A stretch of DNA of 64,000 bases from Meconema thalassinum (taxonomy: Eukaryota > Arthropoda > Insecta > Orthoptera > Tettigoniidae), in the NCBI GenBank assembly GCA_946902985.2, contig OX336388.2, positions 1,216,230,609 to 1,216,294,608 of the forward strand, given 5' to 3'. The notes under the pieces were generated by a model that saw only the letters and a list, made by a program, of their open reading frames with translations, searched no databases and was not told the origin of the DNA. This document shows, piece after piece, positions 1 to 10,860 of this stretch. A program made the position numbers and the translations under genes. Within the stretch, counting starts at the first letter, position 1; every line of letters starts with the position of its first letter.

Positions 1-1437
1 ACATTCACAAGAGCTGTCTGCGTCTGCTGGAAGGATCCCCCATTTTTGCAGGTTGGTCTTGCATCGAGGGACACCCACTCTTAAGCGGTTGAGGGACCTC
101 CACACAGGATAAGGTAAGTCGGCGCCATGAGCCAGTTCTTCCTTTGGTGTCATGTCTGGGCAGTGAGCTCCTCCATCTGTTAAGACGAGTTGTCTCTGGT
201 GTTGTCTCCAACGTCGTAGTCCTAGCAAGGAAACTCTTGCGGGATCTGAGGCGAGACCTTGCTGCCTGGTGACCATAAAGTGGATGTCGATGGTCATTCT
301 CCTGCTTTGTTCTCTCGGCGTCCGCAGCAGTGGCCCTCCGGATGTTGCGTGGGGCTATTCCAACAATAGGGTAGAGTTTGTGCACTGGTGTTGGTTTCAG
401 GCATCCCGAGATTATCCTTGCAGTGTCGTTGACAGCAGTATCAACCTGCTTAGCATGTGCTGAAGCGTTCCACACAGGAGCGGCATACTCAGCGGCTGAC
501 ACACACACAGTGCAAGTCCGGAAGTCCTCAGGATGTGCGGGCTGGCTCCCCAAGCGCTGCCGATCAGCATCTTGAGTATACCATTGCGAGCACTGACCTT
601 CTGTTTCGTGTTCAGGCATTGCTGTCTGTAGGTTAGAGCACGGTCTAGTGTGACACCTAGGTAAATTGGTGTTGGGCAATGTTTCAGTCGCTCACCTCGC
701 CATGTGATGTCCCTGTTTCGTAGATGGAACGCACACACTTGTGTCTTATTAGGGTTCGGCTTCAGATAGTTGGCATCATAGTATTTGGAGAGTTCGTCCA
801 TCGCTAAAGTCAGCTTTCCTTCCACTTCTTCAAAGGATGAGCTCTGAGCAGCCACTGCTGTGTCGTCGGCATAGATGAAGAGCCTAGTACCTGCCGGAAT
901 TGACTGATCATTTGTGTAGATATTGTACTGCGCTGGAGCCAGCACGCTACCCTGAGGGAGACCGTTCTTCTGGTTTCGCCATCTACTCCTTTTCCCCTGT
1001 AGCGAGACTTGGAATCTTCTGTTCTGAAGGAAGATACTGATTAGGGATGTCAGTTGGTGGTCCTTGGTAAGGTCATACACTTTCTTTGACAGCTTCGTAT
1101 GATTCACAGTGTCGTATGCAGCAGTTAAGTCAACGAAGGCGACTCACGTTATCTGACCGCGCTCAAAACCATCTTCGATGTGTTGGGTGAGATTCAAGAT
1201 CTGGCTACAACATGATTTGCCAGCACGAAAACTTTCTTGTTGTGGAATGAACTTCTCTTCGAGGATAATACTGACTCGGTTAAGTACCAGGCGTTCCAGT
1301 ATCTTGAAGGTATGGCATAACAGGGATACAGGTCGAAAATTTTTCGGGTCGTTTGGTTCTTTCCCAGGCTTGAGTAGTGCAATGACTCGAGATTTCCTCC
1401 ACATTTTAGGAATATGTAGCTTGGCAACACATGTGTT
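1..1437 (-). pseudogene. LINE-1 ORF2, reverse transcriptase and C-terminal part
   Basis: Reading leftward from the RTE insertion, frames carry successive RT blocks: RKSRVIALLKPGKEPND (about 1330-1400), then RAGKSC, then KNGLPQGSVLAP (about 940-980) and the catalytic YADDTAVAAQ (about 850-880). Thumb-like sequence with YLGVTLDRALTYR follows at about 630-670. Further left the homologous sequence changes frame several times; the piece at 5-679 continues the C-terminal region. The breaks near 1140 and 600 show the copy is inactive. No RNase H domain is seen before the window edge. Confidence 0.8.
1425..1437. repeat. TSD of the RTE-like LINE, left copy
   Basis: CAACACATGTGTT here is repeated exactly at 8196-8208. 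Because the element ends in a CAACAA-like tail, the first three bases are ambiguous, leaving a certain duplication of at least 10 bases. Confidence 0.85.
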
Positions 1438-1446
1438 GGCCTCATA

Positions 1447-3282
1447 TTGAGTAGGAAACTTGGACAGCGGGTGGAATATTATGAGCAATATAGTGAACGG
1501 ATTATTGTAGCAAAAATCAATACTAAACCTACCTGCACCACAGTGGTACAAGTCTATATGCCTACCAGTCAAGCTGATGATGTGGATGTTGAAAAGGTCT
1601 ACGAAGAAATAGACGAAATTCTGAGGTATATCAAGGGTGATGAAAATGTTATAGTAATGGGAGATTGGAATGCTGTGGTAGGAAAAGGGAGAGAAGGGAA
1701 GATAGTAGGAGATTTCGGATTAGGTGAAAGGAATGATCGAGGAAGCAGGCTGGTAGAATTCTGCACCGAGCATGAATTGGTCATAGCTAACACTTTATTC
1801 AATAACCACAATAGAAGAATATACACATGGATGAGACCAGGAGATACAGGGCGTTACCAAATCGACTTCATTATGGTCAAGCAGAGGTTTCGAAACCAGA
1901 TTTTGGATTGTAAAACATATCCTGGTGCTGACATAAACTCTGACCACAATCTGGTTGTAATGAAATGCAGATTAAAGTTGAAGAAACTGAAGAAAAGTCA
2001 AAAGCCAAAAAGGTGGGCAATAGACAGACTGAAAGAGAAGGGTGTAAACGAAAGATTCAAGAAGAGTATAAAGGAAGGACTAATGAAAAACCCTAAACAA
2101 ACTTCAATTGCAGACGAATGGGCACTTTTGAAGAATGAAATAACAAAATCCGCTGAAGAAAACATTGGTAGGAAAGAAAGAATAGGTAGAAAACCGTGGA
2201 TCACTCAGGATATACTAGAATTGATGGATGAAAGGCGGAAACACAAGAATGTAAGAGATGAAAAGGGGAAAGCAGAATACAGACGTCTGAGAAATGAGGT
2301 TAACAAGAAGTGCAAGGAAGTGAAAGAAGAATGGTTGAAAGAGAAATGTACAGGTATAGAAAAGTGTCTGACATTAGGAAAAGTAGACACAGCTTATCGA
2401 AGGATTAAGAATACTTTTGGGGAAAAGAAGACTAAGTGCTGTAATATTAGGGACACAAATGGAAAACCTCTAACAGATAGGGAAGAAAAGGTTGAGAGAT
2501 GGAAAGCTTACATAGAGTGCTTGTATAAGGGAAAGGAGATTGAGAATCATGTAATGGAAAGGGAGGAGGAAATTGTTGAGGATGCAAAAGGAGATTTAAT
2601 ATTGAGATCAGAATTTGACAGAGCATTGGAGGACTTAGGCAGGAACAAAGCACCAGGCATAGATGATATACCGATTGAGTTGCTACGCTGCATAGGAGAT
2701 GAAGGTCTGATCAGGTTATTTCACTTGGTGTGTAGGATTTATGAGACAGGTGAGGTACCCCCTGATTTCAAGAAGAATGTAATCATTCCTATACCAAAGA
2801 AAGTGGGAGCTGACAGATGTGAAGATTACCGTACAATCAACTTGATTACTCATGCTTCAAAGATCCTGTCTAGAATAATTTACAAGAGGGTGGAAAGCCA
2901 GATAGAAACGGAGTTGGGTGAAGACCAGTTTGGTTTCAGGAGAAATGTAGGAACAAGGGAAGCTGTACTAAGTCTTAGGCTGATTTTGGAAGGTAGAATA
3001 AGGAAAGATAAGAGAACGTTCATGGCTTTTGTAGACTTAGAAAAGGCTTTTGATAACGTTGATTGGACTAAATTGTTTGACATTTTGAAATCGATTGGAA
3101 TAAAGTACAGGGATAGGAGGGTGATATACAATCTGTACAGAAACCAGACAGCAGTCATTCGAGTTGAAGGACATGAGAGAGAAGCTGGTATTCAGAAAAG
3201 TGTAAGGCAAGGCTGCAACTTATCACCCATACTTTTCAATCTTTACATTGAACAAGCAATGAAGGAAATTAGAGAAAAAAAA
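1447..3282 (+). pseudogene. RTE-like ORF: endonuclease and first half of RT
   Basis: A long open frame of about 610 residues before it runs into the inserted element. The endonuclease part shows VYMPTSQADD, GDWNAVVGKG (residues about 75-85), DFIMVKQRFRNQI and the catalytic SDHNLVV near residue 165. A basic linker of about 200 residues follows. The RT has NKAPGIDDIPIELL, ITHASKILSRII, GFRRNVGTREA, the catalytic-block motif FVDLEKAFDNVDW and VRQGCNLSPILFNLYIE. The YADD-type block is missing here and reappears at about 7390. The first methionine is internal to the domain, so no true start codon remains. The frame has no internal stop, which suggests a relatively young insertion. Confidence 0.88.
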
Positions 3283-3619
3283 GTCCTCTCGGCACGCCGG
3301 AAGGCGGAGGTAGATTTCACCGGACAAACTTGGGGATAGGCGAAAATAGGCAGAATATGCAGGTTTTCGTAGAAGGATCAGACCTCATTCATTGCGAGAA
3401 GGTATTTTATAATTGGAGCTTAATTAACTTTGTTTTTCGTCATTTTATGCTTATTTTAAACATTTTATTGTCTTATGGGAACGGTAACCTTCTTGTCATT
3501 TGGGGTCCATTTTTATACTTGTGGTCACACTGTCCTTATGCAAGGTTTCGACACTGATGTGTAACTATGTAACGGTCTGTTACTTCTTCACGCAAAATTA
3601 TATCTCCCGCAGAGATTTT

Positions 3620-4753
3620 GGTTGGTTCCTCAGTTTAGGGGCTGCGACAACGCGGTCATGTAACCCCGTGTACTTAGGGATGGCTGTATTAGTCTGTAAT
3701 TCTGGTAAGGACTGCAGACGGTCAATTTCAAGCAGTAGTTCCTAATGTTGCTACCAGGTACTAACGTCAACGACATCTACCTGTGAACTTGGCTACTAGA
3801 TGCCACCGCAGCCAGCAACTCGCAACGAACGTTGGAACTTCCCCTCCAAAGGACAGCATACTGAGGGATTTTTAGCGCTCTTAGAAAATCCGACGACTTC
3901 GGCCGGCTTTGAACTCGCGACCTTGGGCATAGACATTCAGCATGCTTGCTACCAGTTACGTCGCCGAAGCCGCTTCACACTTAGTCAGATGGAATTCTGA
4001 ATCTGATCTCGTGCAAGTGCGTTATCTTGGCAACGTCTGATGGCTCATCCCTCATCAATTTAGTAGTGTTGCCATGGCAACCACTGATAGCTCTTGGCAT
4101 TTTCTTATAATTCCGAAATCATTTTTCTCATCCCTTGGCATAATGGTGGGTCATATCAAAAATTCTTTCAGACAAAATTTTAGGTAATTATTAGTGGAAT
4201 ATTGTCCATTTTGTACGGTTTTGATATTGTGCCTATTAAGAGAGATATGATTAATGTTTCCCGAAAAACCCACTTTTTCCCACCCCTTTGGTCAATGGTT
4301 GGTGCTATAAAAAAAACTCTTCAAACATAAATTTTTGGGCTTTATCCGACACATAGTATGAACATTGAACGGATTCGATATTTCACATATTAGGAGAGTT
4401 ATAGCAATATTTCACTTTTTCAAAAAAATAGCCCCCCATTTTCACTCCCTTCGACCGATTTAGCCCAGTAACGAACTCGACCGAGATTTTATAGGTATAC
4501 ATATTCGGTAAAATATTCAAAGTGATTGGTGCAAAATTACGGCAGTTATCGTGTACACAAGAAACTGATATGCATATATATATATAAATATATATAGTCT
4601 CCACATATACATATATAAATTATATATAAACTTTTGAACTGACGGTGGTTTTGGGGTCTGGGGGATGTGAAACGCGAAGATATGTCGAAATTTTCCGGAA
4701 GTCAAAACATGGTACCCATTGCAATAGTTAGCTTTCTAATGAAATCTACCTCT
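3620..4753. repeat. Tandem unit 1 (1134 bp)
   Basis: It begins GGTTGGTTCCTCAGTTTAGG and ends in the element's right terminus AATGAAATCTACCTC. The first 360 bases are an antisense tRNA-derived module: read on the minus strand, the sequence around 3980-3905 runs GCTTCGGCGACGTAACTGG, then GGTCGCGAGTTCAAAGCC, which resemble the A and B boxes of a pol III promoter. The rest is AT-rich with a TA microsatellite (about 4570-4630). No ORF of note. Confidence 0.85.
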
Positions 4754-5716
4754 GGTTGGTTCCTCAGTTTAGGGGCTGCGACAACGCGGTCATCTAACCC
4801 CGTGTACTTTGGGTGAGTGTAGAATCTGTCTGATAAACGGTGTGAATTGTAATGGCTGTAGTAGTCTTAATTCAGGTAAGGACTGCAGACGGTCAATTTC
4901 AAGCAGTAGATCCTAATGTTGCTACCAGGTACTACCGTCGACGACACCTAGCTGTGAACTTGGCTACTAGATGCCACCCCAACCAGCAACTCGCAACGAA
5001 CGTTGGAACTTCCCCTCCAAAGGAAAGCATACTGAGGGATTTTAGCTCTCTTAGAAAATCCGACGACTTCGGCCGGCTTTGAAACCGCGACCTTGGGCAT
5101 AGACATTCTGCATGCTACCAGTTACGTCACCGAAGCCGCTTCCCACTTAGATGAAAATACTGAATCTGATCTCGTGCAAGTGCGGTGTCATGGCAACGTC
5201 TGATGGCTCATCCCTCATCAATTTAGTAGTGTTGCCATGGCAACCTCTGATAGCTCTTGGCATTTTCTTATAATTCCGAAATCATTTTTCTCATCCCTTG
5301 GCATAATGGTGGGTCATATCAAAAATTCTTTCAGACAAAAGTTTTAGGTAATTATTAGGGGAATATTGTCCATTTCGTACGGTTTTGATATTGTGCCTAT
5401 TAAGAGATATATGATTAATATTTCCCGAAAAACCCACTTTTTCCCACCCCTTTGGTCAATGGTTGGTGATATAAAAAAACTCTTCAAACATAAATTTTTG
5501 GGCTTTATCCGACACATAGTATGAACGTTGAACGGATTCGATATTTCACATATTAAGAGAGTTATAGCAATATTTCACTTTTTGGAAAAAAGCCCCCCAT
5601 TTTCACCCCCTTCTACCGATTTAGCCCAGTAACGAACTCGACCGAGATTTTATAGGTATACATATTCGGTAAAAAGTGATTGGTGAAAAATTACGGCAGT
5701 TATCGTGTCCACAAGA

Positions 5717-5748
<32 letters not shown>

Positions 5749-5876
5749 CTTTTGAACTGACGGTGGTTTTGGGGTCTGGGGGATGTGAAACGCGAAGATA
5801 TGTCGAAATTTTCCGGAAGTCGAAACATGGTAGCCTACCCATTGCAATAGTTTGATTTCTAATGAAATCTACCTCT
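4754..5876. repeat. Tandem unit 2 (1123 bp)
   Basis: Closely similar to unit 1 across its whole length. It carries about 50 extra bases after GTGTACTT (4811-4860) that unit 1 lacks, and a shorter TA microsatellite at 5719-5748. It has the same antisense tRNA-like module at its left and the same terminus at its right. Confidence 0.85.
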
Positions 5877-7339
5877 GGTTGGTTCCTCAGTTTAGGGGCT
5901 GCGACAACGCAGTCATCTAACCCTGTGTACTTAGGGTGAGTGTAGAATCTGTCTGATAAACGGTGCGAATTGTAATGGATGTATTAGTCTGTAATTCAGG
6001 TAAGGACTGCAGACGGTCAATTTCAAGCAGTAGTTCCTAATGTTGCTACTAGGTACTACCGTCAATGACACCTAGCTGTGAACTTGGCTACTAGATGCCA
6101 CCCCAACCAGCAACTCGTAACGAACGTTGGAACTTCCCCTCCAAAGGAAAGCATACTGAGGGATTTTAGCGCTCTTAGAAAATCCGACGACTTCGGCCGG
6201 CTTTGAAACCGCGACCTTGGGCATAGACATTCTGCATGCTACCAGTTACGTCACCGAAGCCGCTTCCCACTTAGTCAGATGTCAAAGTCAACCCCTGGTA
6301 CCATCCAGCCCATGACGGGCTAAGGCCGACCAAGCGACCGCTGCCCAGCCATTTGGCCTGCAGATATTGGGGTGACGCGTGATCAGCGCGTCGGGTCCCC
6401 TCGGCCGTTAATATTGGTATTCGTGATCGGGGTGCTGTCTCACTGTCAGACAGCTACTCAATTGTCCTCACGAGGCTGAGTGCACCCCGTTCCAACCCTC
6501 ACGTCAGTTTTAAAATCCCTGACGGAGCCGGGGATCGAACCCGGGGCCTCCGGGTGAGAGGCAGGCGCACTACCCCAACACCACGGGGCCGGCTTAGTCA
6601 GATGGAAATACTGAATCTGATCTCGTGCAAGTGCGTTGTCATGGCAACGGCTCATCCCTCATCAATTTAGTAGTGTTGCCATGGCAACCTCTGATAGCTC
6701 TTGGCATTTTCTTATAATTCCGAAATCATTTTTCTCATCCCTTGGCGTAATGGTGGGTCATATCAAAAATTCTTTCAGACAAAAGTTTTAGGTAATTATT
6801 AGGGGAATATTGTCCATTTTGTACGGTTTTGATATTGTGCCTATTAAGAGTGATATTATTAATGTTTCCCGAAAAACCCACTTTTTTCCACCACTTTGGT
6901 CAATGGTTGGTGCTATCAAAAAACTTATTTGACATAAATTGTTGGCACTTTTCCGACACATATTATGAACTTTGAATGGATTCGATATTTCACGTATTGA
7001 GAGAGTTATAGCGAAATTTCAATTTTTCGAAAAAAGCCCCCCATTTTCACCCCCTTCGACCGATTTTTTCCATTAACGAACTCGACCGAGATTTTATAGG
7101 GATACATATTATGTAAAAAATTCAAAGTGATTGGTGCAAAATTACGGCAGTTATCGTGTCCACAAGAAACTGATATACATATATACATATATATATACAT
7201 ACATAAATTATATATAAACTTTTGAACTGACGGTGGTTTTGGGGTCTGTGGGATGTGAAACGCGAAGATATGTCGAAATTTTCCGGAAGTCGAAACATGG
7301 GACCCATTGCAATAGTTAGCTTTCTAATGAAATCTACCT
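5877..7339. repeat. Tandem unit 3 (1463 bp, with SINE)
   Basis: Third copy of the unit, interrupted after the tRNA-like module by a SINE at 6282-6592. Without that SINE and its duplication the unit is about 1140 bases, matching the others. It ends at the right terminal inverted repeat of the composite element. Confidence 0.85.
6282..6592 (-). mobile_element. tRNA-derived SINE with 12-bp TSD
   Basis: A 311-base insertion flanked by exact copies of CTTAGTCAGATG (6270-6281 and 6593-6604). On the minus strand it starts GGCCCCGTGGTGTTGGGGTA and contains the B-box-like GGTTCGATCCC at about 6533-6543, so the head is tRNA-derived. The body includes GGTGCACTCAGCCTCGTGAG, a core shared with the SINEs at 38178, 38650 and 42648. 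The other two tandem units lack it, so it arrived after the units were duplicated. Confidence 0.92.
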
Positions 7340-7489
7340 AATTTAAAGTGGGAGTGAAGATTCAAGGATAAATAATTTCAACTCTGAGATTTGCTGATGA
7401 CATCGTCATCTTGGCCGACAAGCCTGAGGATTTGAATGAGTTTTTGAATGGTATGGACTCCGTCTTACGGAAAGAATTCATGATGAAAA

Positions 7490-7520
<31 letters not shown>

Positions 7521-8178
7521 ATGTAAAACAAAAATACTGGAATGCAGCCGAAATAAATCAGAAACCTCTATGGAGATCAAATTGGCAGGTGAAAAGCTGA
7601 AGGAAATAGGAGACTTCTGTTACTTAGGAAGCAGAATAACCAGTGATGGACGAAGCAAAGAGGATATAAAAAGTAGGTTGGCTCAGGCAAAGAAAGCATT
7701 TCTACAAAAAAGGAATCTGCTGACATTGAATATAGATTTAAGTATTAGGAAGTCATTTTTGAAAGCCTTTGTCTGGAGCGTGGCGCTCTATGGAAGTGAA
7801 ACTTGGACTATTGGTGCAGCAGAAAAGAGGAGAATTGAAGCATTTGAAATGTGGTGTTACAGGAGAATGATGAAGATCAGATGGGTAGATAGGGTTACAA
7901 ACAAAGAGGTATGAAGACGAGTGGGAGAGGAGAGATGTTTTTGGCGACTGCTAATGAAGAGAAGAGATAGGTTGGTAGGACACATACTAAGACACCCAGG
8001 AATAGCAAGCTTAGTTATGGAAGGAAGGGTCGAGGACAAGAACTGTAGGGGTAGACCAAGGTTAGAATATGTTAAACAGATTGCCTCGGATGTAGGGTGT
8101 CAGAGCTATGTAGAGATGAAACGATTAGCTCAGGATAGGGAGGCATGGAGAGCTGCATCAAACCAGTCAAAAGACTGA
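7340..8178 (+). pseudogene. RTE-like ORF: RT second half and C-terminus
   Basis: Continuation of the split RT. The first frame encodes the catalytic block LRFADDIVILADKPEDL (about 7383-7430) and then runs through an AAAT microsatellite. The next frame (from 7570) has GDFCYLGSRITSDGRSKED, VWSVALYGSETW and MWCYRRMMKI, which are the usual thumb and C-terminal blocks of this family. A stop near 7914 and a shift lead into the terminal block LVGHILRHPGI and RGRPRLEYVKQI, ending in the ASNQSKD region at 8178. The microsatellite, the stop and the large insertion make it non-functional. Confidence 0.85.
7487..7521 (+). repeat. (AAAT)n microsatellite inside RT coding sequence
   Basis: About nine AAAT repeats lie between the codons for MKIN and KTKIL of the RTE-like RT. 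Related elements normally have only a few A-rich codons here, so this looks like repeat expansion of an Asn/Lys-coding stretch after insertion. Confidence 0.8.
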
Positions 8179-8195
8179 AGACTCAAACAACACAA

Positions 8196-8208
8196 CAACA
8201 CATGTGTT
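8196..8208. repeat. TSD of the RTE-like LINE, right copy
   Basis: Exact copy of the 13 bases at 1425-1437. It immediately follows the CAACAA-type tail of the nested LINE and precedes resumed LINE-1 sequence. Confidence 0.85.
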
Positions 8209-9724
8209 CATTAGGCTTAGTAACCACTCCAGTGTTTTACGGCCAAAGTTCTTTATCTGTTCTACTCGTAGGTCATCGACACCAGCAGCCTTGTACATCT
8301 TCAAGCTGGAGATGGCAGCTTCAAGTTCAACCATCGAGAAGGGATCTCGAAGAAAGTGATTCTCTGCTTCCAAATCACGCTGAAAAGCTCCTGTGGTAAC
8401 CCTCCCTTTTTTTACCATTCAGCAGGAGCTGGGTCGCCACTTGATCAGGTGTCACTCCAGTGAAGTTCTTCTGTGTTTTTACAGGATCGCCGCTAAGGTT
8501 TTTAAGCAATTTCCAGGCCTGTCTACTATTCAGCTTCATGTCGAGGTTCTCTACCAGGTTGCTCCACTTGGACATTCGAGTTGCTGTGATGGTTTGCAAT
8601 AGTGTTTCTCCAGCTTGGATAGTTTCTTCAGCAAATGGATCCTCTTCATAGAGGGCCTGATACTTTTCTAGCAGCTGTTTGTCATCACCGGACATGCCTG
8701 GAACGTATTGAGTTCTACATCTCCTCGGAATAGTTTTCCTTGAAACTTGTTGGACGCATTCAACAAGGGTGTCGTACATTTCAGGTTGTGGAGGAATGTT
8801 TATTATCTCCGAGTCAAGCTCTTCGTTGAACTTCGTCCAGTCAACCTTCTTGAAGTTAAACCTCCTCTTGAATGGTACCCCTTCAGGCATCACCACGGAA
8901 TTCACGGTGCAGATGACAGGCCTATGTTGAGTACGAGGAATAGGGTCACCCATAGTCTTCACACATTGCCGAGATACTTTTGAGGACACAAAGATATTGT
9001 CTGGATTGTACCCTCTTTTCCACCTGCCACTGTTGAAGGAAGAAGGGAGCTTTGGGTCGTGGATCAGATGCAAGTCATGAGCCTCAGTCCATATTTCTAG
9101 ACTTGTTCCATTTGCATCAGAATCTGGGTATCCCCAGGCTGTGCTTCTACAGTTGAAATCGCCAATGACAAAGTTTACGTCCTGGTGGTTGAAGTTGGCT
9201 GGTGTTCCAAAGCTGAAAGTGGTCTCAGGTGGTTTGTAGACTGATGTGATACAGAAGAATGGAGTACGCACTGTGAGGAGCTCGATGTCATTGTCTTCAG
9301 TCAATGAGGCTGAGATGATGTTCATGTTAGTTCTGGCAAAGATGGCACTGCCATATTTGTCGTGAGGCCTTTCCAGGATTGGTTCCATACCAGCAATTCT
9401 TGGACGGTATCTAGTACTCCCCCTGTGTGTTTCCTGGACTAGCAGGATGTCACATGCATGTTTTTGGCACAGATTAGCTAATATGACCTCTTTCTCTCGA
9501 GAAAGTCCCTCGATGTTTATAGAGATAAACACAAGTGGTCTTGAAAAAGACCTTTCGGAATTGTGCAATCCATTTGGATGGAGACCGGTTGTGAAAGGAT
9601 CTGCCGTCAGTGCATTTCGTTGCATCGTCTGACGTTGCCCAGGGTACGCCCGACTGCTATTCATTTCTTTACATCTATAATTGCAATCTGCTGGTGGGTG
9701 TCCTTCAATCCATGGCAACCTCAC
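8209..9724 (-). pseudogene. LINE-1 ORF2, endonuclease half and start of RT
   Basis: The largest piece is a 449-residue frame read from 9724 to 8375; a second frame continues from 8418 to the RTE insertion. The protein would nick target DNA and prime reverse transcription. An apurinic-endonuclease-like domain is visible: the start motif SINIEGLS, then LLVQETH, the YKPPE segment, GDFNCRSTAWGYPD and, near the end, PRTQHRPVI. The last motif occupies the place of the usual SDH triad; I think TQHRP is a variant found in some arthropod LINEs, but I could not check. After the endonuclease, KAAGVDDLRVEQIKN corresponds to the KAPGxD entry to the RT domain. A frameshift near 8400 separates the two frames, so this is a dead copy. 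Confidence 0.82.
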
Positions 9725-9765
9725 TTCATAGCATCCCTCTTCATTTGTCTTAATGATAAAACGTA

Positions 9766-10852
9766 CAAGGCACTGCCGGCAGGACGTTAGGTCCTCATTT
9801 GAGTACGTAATTCAATTGCTTATATGAGGACGAAGCATCCTGCTGGCAAGACCGTTCGTTTTTCCATTATAAAGAGGGAAATGTAACGAATTAGCGCAAG
9901 CAAGTCTGAAGTTTGTAGCTCTGACCGTTCAGTAATGGCGGCGATTAAACGTAAGGGTGACCGTGTTTATGTTTTTGCTACCTATTTCGATGCTCCAAAC
10001 AGAGGAAATGCACGGAGTCGCTCGTTATTCGCTAGTAATTATGATACCACTAAATACATTTGGCGTTCCACCATAAACAAGACCTGTAGAAGCTTTGTTG
10101 GCCGATTAAGTGAATTTACCTGTAGAGGTAACCTCACACGTCCTTGTGAATCTTTCTAAAGAAGACCAGCGGCTGCGCGTTCAGAGAAAATGTCTGATTT
10201 GCTCGAGAGTGCATAGAAAGCAAATGAAAGCAAACTACAGCTGTTATGTGTAGCCCACAAACTGGCAGAGATTGTTTTGAATTCCATATAAGAAGTGGTA
10301 TACCCTTACGACGTACCCTTACGTAGATGTGTACTGAAATGACTACAGTCGAGAAGCAAGATATCGAACATTTCTTCATTTATATATTTTAGATGTTAAT
10401 TTTAGATATATTAGATATTACTTCTTTGAAATGGCTAAAGTTGTAGGGAAATAAATCCCATTTTTTATACATTTTTATACAGCCTATTTTAGATCTTAAA
10501 ATTTTTACAACGTTTTTGCTTCTCATACATTTATATAGTCTCTGTACTGTAAGAAAACACGTTTATACGTTATACGTTTTATAGTCAATAAGTGATTACG
10601 AGACAGTTATTGTATTAGTCAATATGAGTCATATTACACTGTTTTAGAATATTTACAGACTTTTATTGTTTGCCCAGTACCAGATCTGCAGTATTATTAC
10701 GCTCTGATAACCCAAAGTACTGCCGGAAGGATGCGTCCTGCTGGAAGGCCAGTTCAAACATTTGCCATAAGGGTCCTAAGTCCTGCTAGAATGACGCGCC
10801 GCTGTGTACAAAAGTACTTCCGGAAGGTCCTTCTAGCAGGACGAGTGACTGT
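9766..10852. repeat. Inverted-repeat-rich segment with recurrent TCCTGCTGGAAGG motif
   Basis: The left edge is an imperfect hairpin: CTGCCGGCAGGACGTTAGG (9774-9792) pairs with the stretch ending GCATCCTGCTGGCAAG (to about 9850), around an AT-rich loop. Variants of TCCTGCTGGAAGG recur near 10735, 10779 and, inverted, 10830-10845. The 900 bases between are AT-rich. A 74-codon frame at 9935-10159 has no recognisable domain. It may be a non-autonomous DNA transposon whose subterminal repeats are these motifs, but I could not define exact ends or a TSD. Confidence 0.45.
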
Positions 10853-10860
10853 ACGCTCTA

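Larger units (their letters stand above)
3283..7339 (+). mobile_element. Composite inverted-repeat element of three tandem units, inserted in the RTE-like RT
   Basis: A 4.06-kb insertion between the RT block ending LYIEQAM and the FADD block. Near the left end, AGGTAGATTTCA (3308-3319) is the exact reverse complement of TGAAATCTACCT at the right end (7328-7339), so the element has short terminal inverted repeats. About 300 bases of unique sequence follow the left terminus. After it come three head-to-tail units of 1134, 1123 and 1463 bases (the last enlarged by a SINE), each ending with the same AATGAAATCTACCT terminus. There is no coding sequence. The exact left junction and TSD are unclear because the flank is a run of A (about 3276-3283). 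Possibly a non-autonomous DNA transposon. Confidence 0.7.
1438..8195 (+). mobile_element. RTE-like LINE, 5'-truncated, nested in LINE-1
   Basis: A plus-strand non-LTR retrotransposon, bounded by a 13-base target duplication and ending in a short CAACAA-like tail, as RTE elements often do. It starts inside the endonuclease domain, so it was truncated at the 5' end on insertion, the usual outcome of target-primed reverse transcription. Its RT is split by the composite repeat element at 3283-7339. Similar endonuclease-RT proteins are often labelled craniofacial development protein 2-like in insect annotations. The clade assignment rests on motif resemblance only. Confidence 0.82.
1..9765 (-). 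mobile_element. Jockey-like LINE (LINE-1), split by a nested RTE-like LINE
   Basis: This is a non-LTR retrotransposon on the minus strand. Its 5' endonuclease half is at 8209-9724 and its RT and C-terminal half at 1-1437. The two halves are separated by the RTE-like element at 1438-8195, which is flanked by the 13-base duplication CAACACATGTGTT. Joining at one copy of the duplication keeps the RT reading frame open, so the interruption is secondary. The 3' end lies beyond the window edge. Assignment to the Jockey group rests on the motif set (YADDTAV, GLPQGSVLAP) and on the absence of an RNase H domain in what is visible; the exact clade is uncertain. Confidence 0.8.

Noticed and set aside
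7570..8178. Host gene with several exons
   Set aside because: The frames are the standard C-terminal blocks of an RTE-like LINE and end at its TSD.
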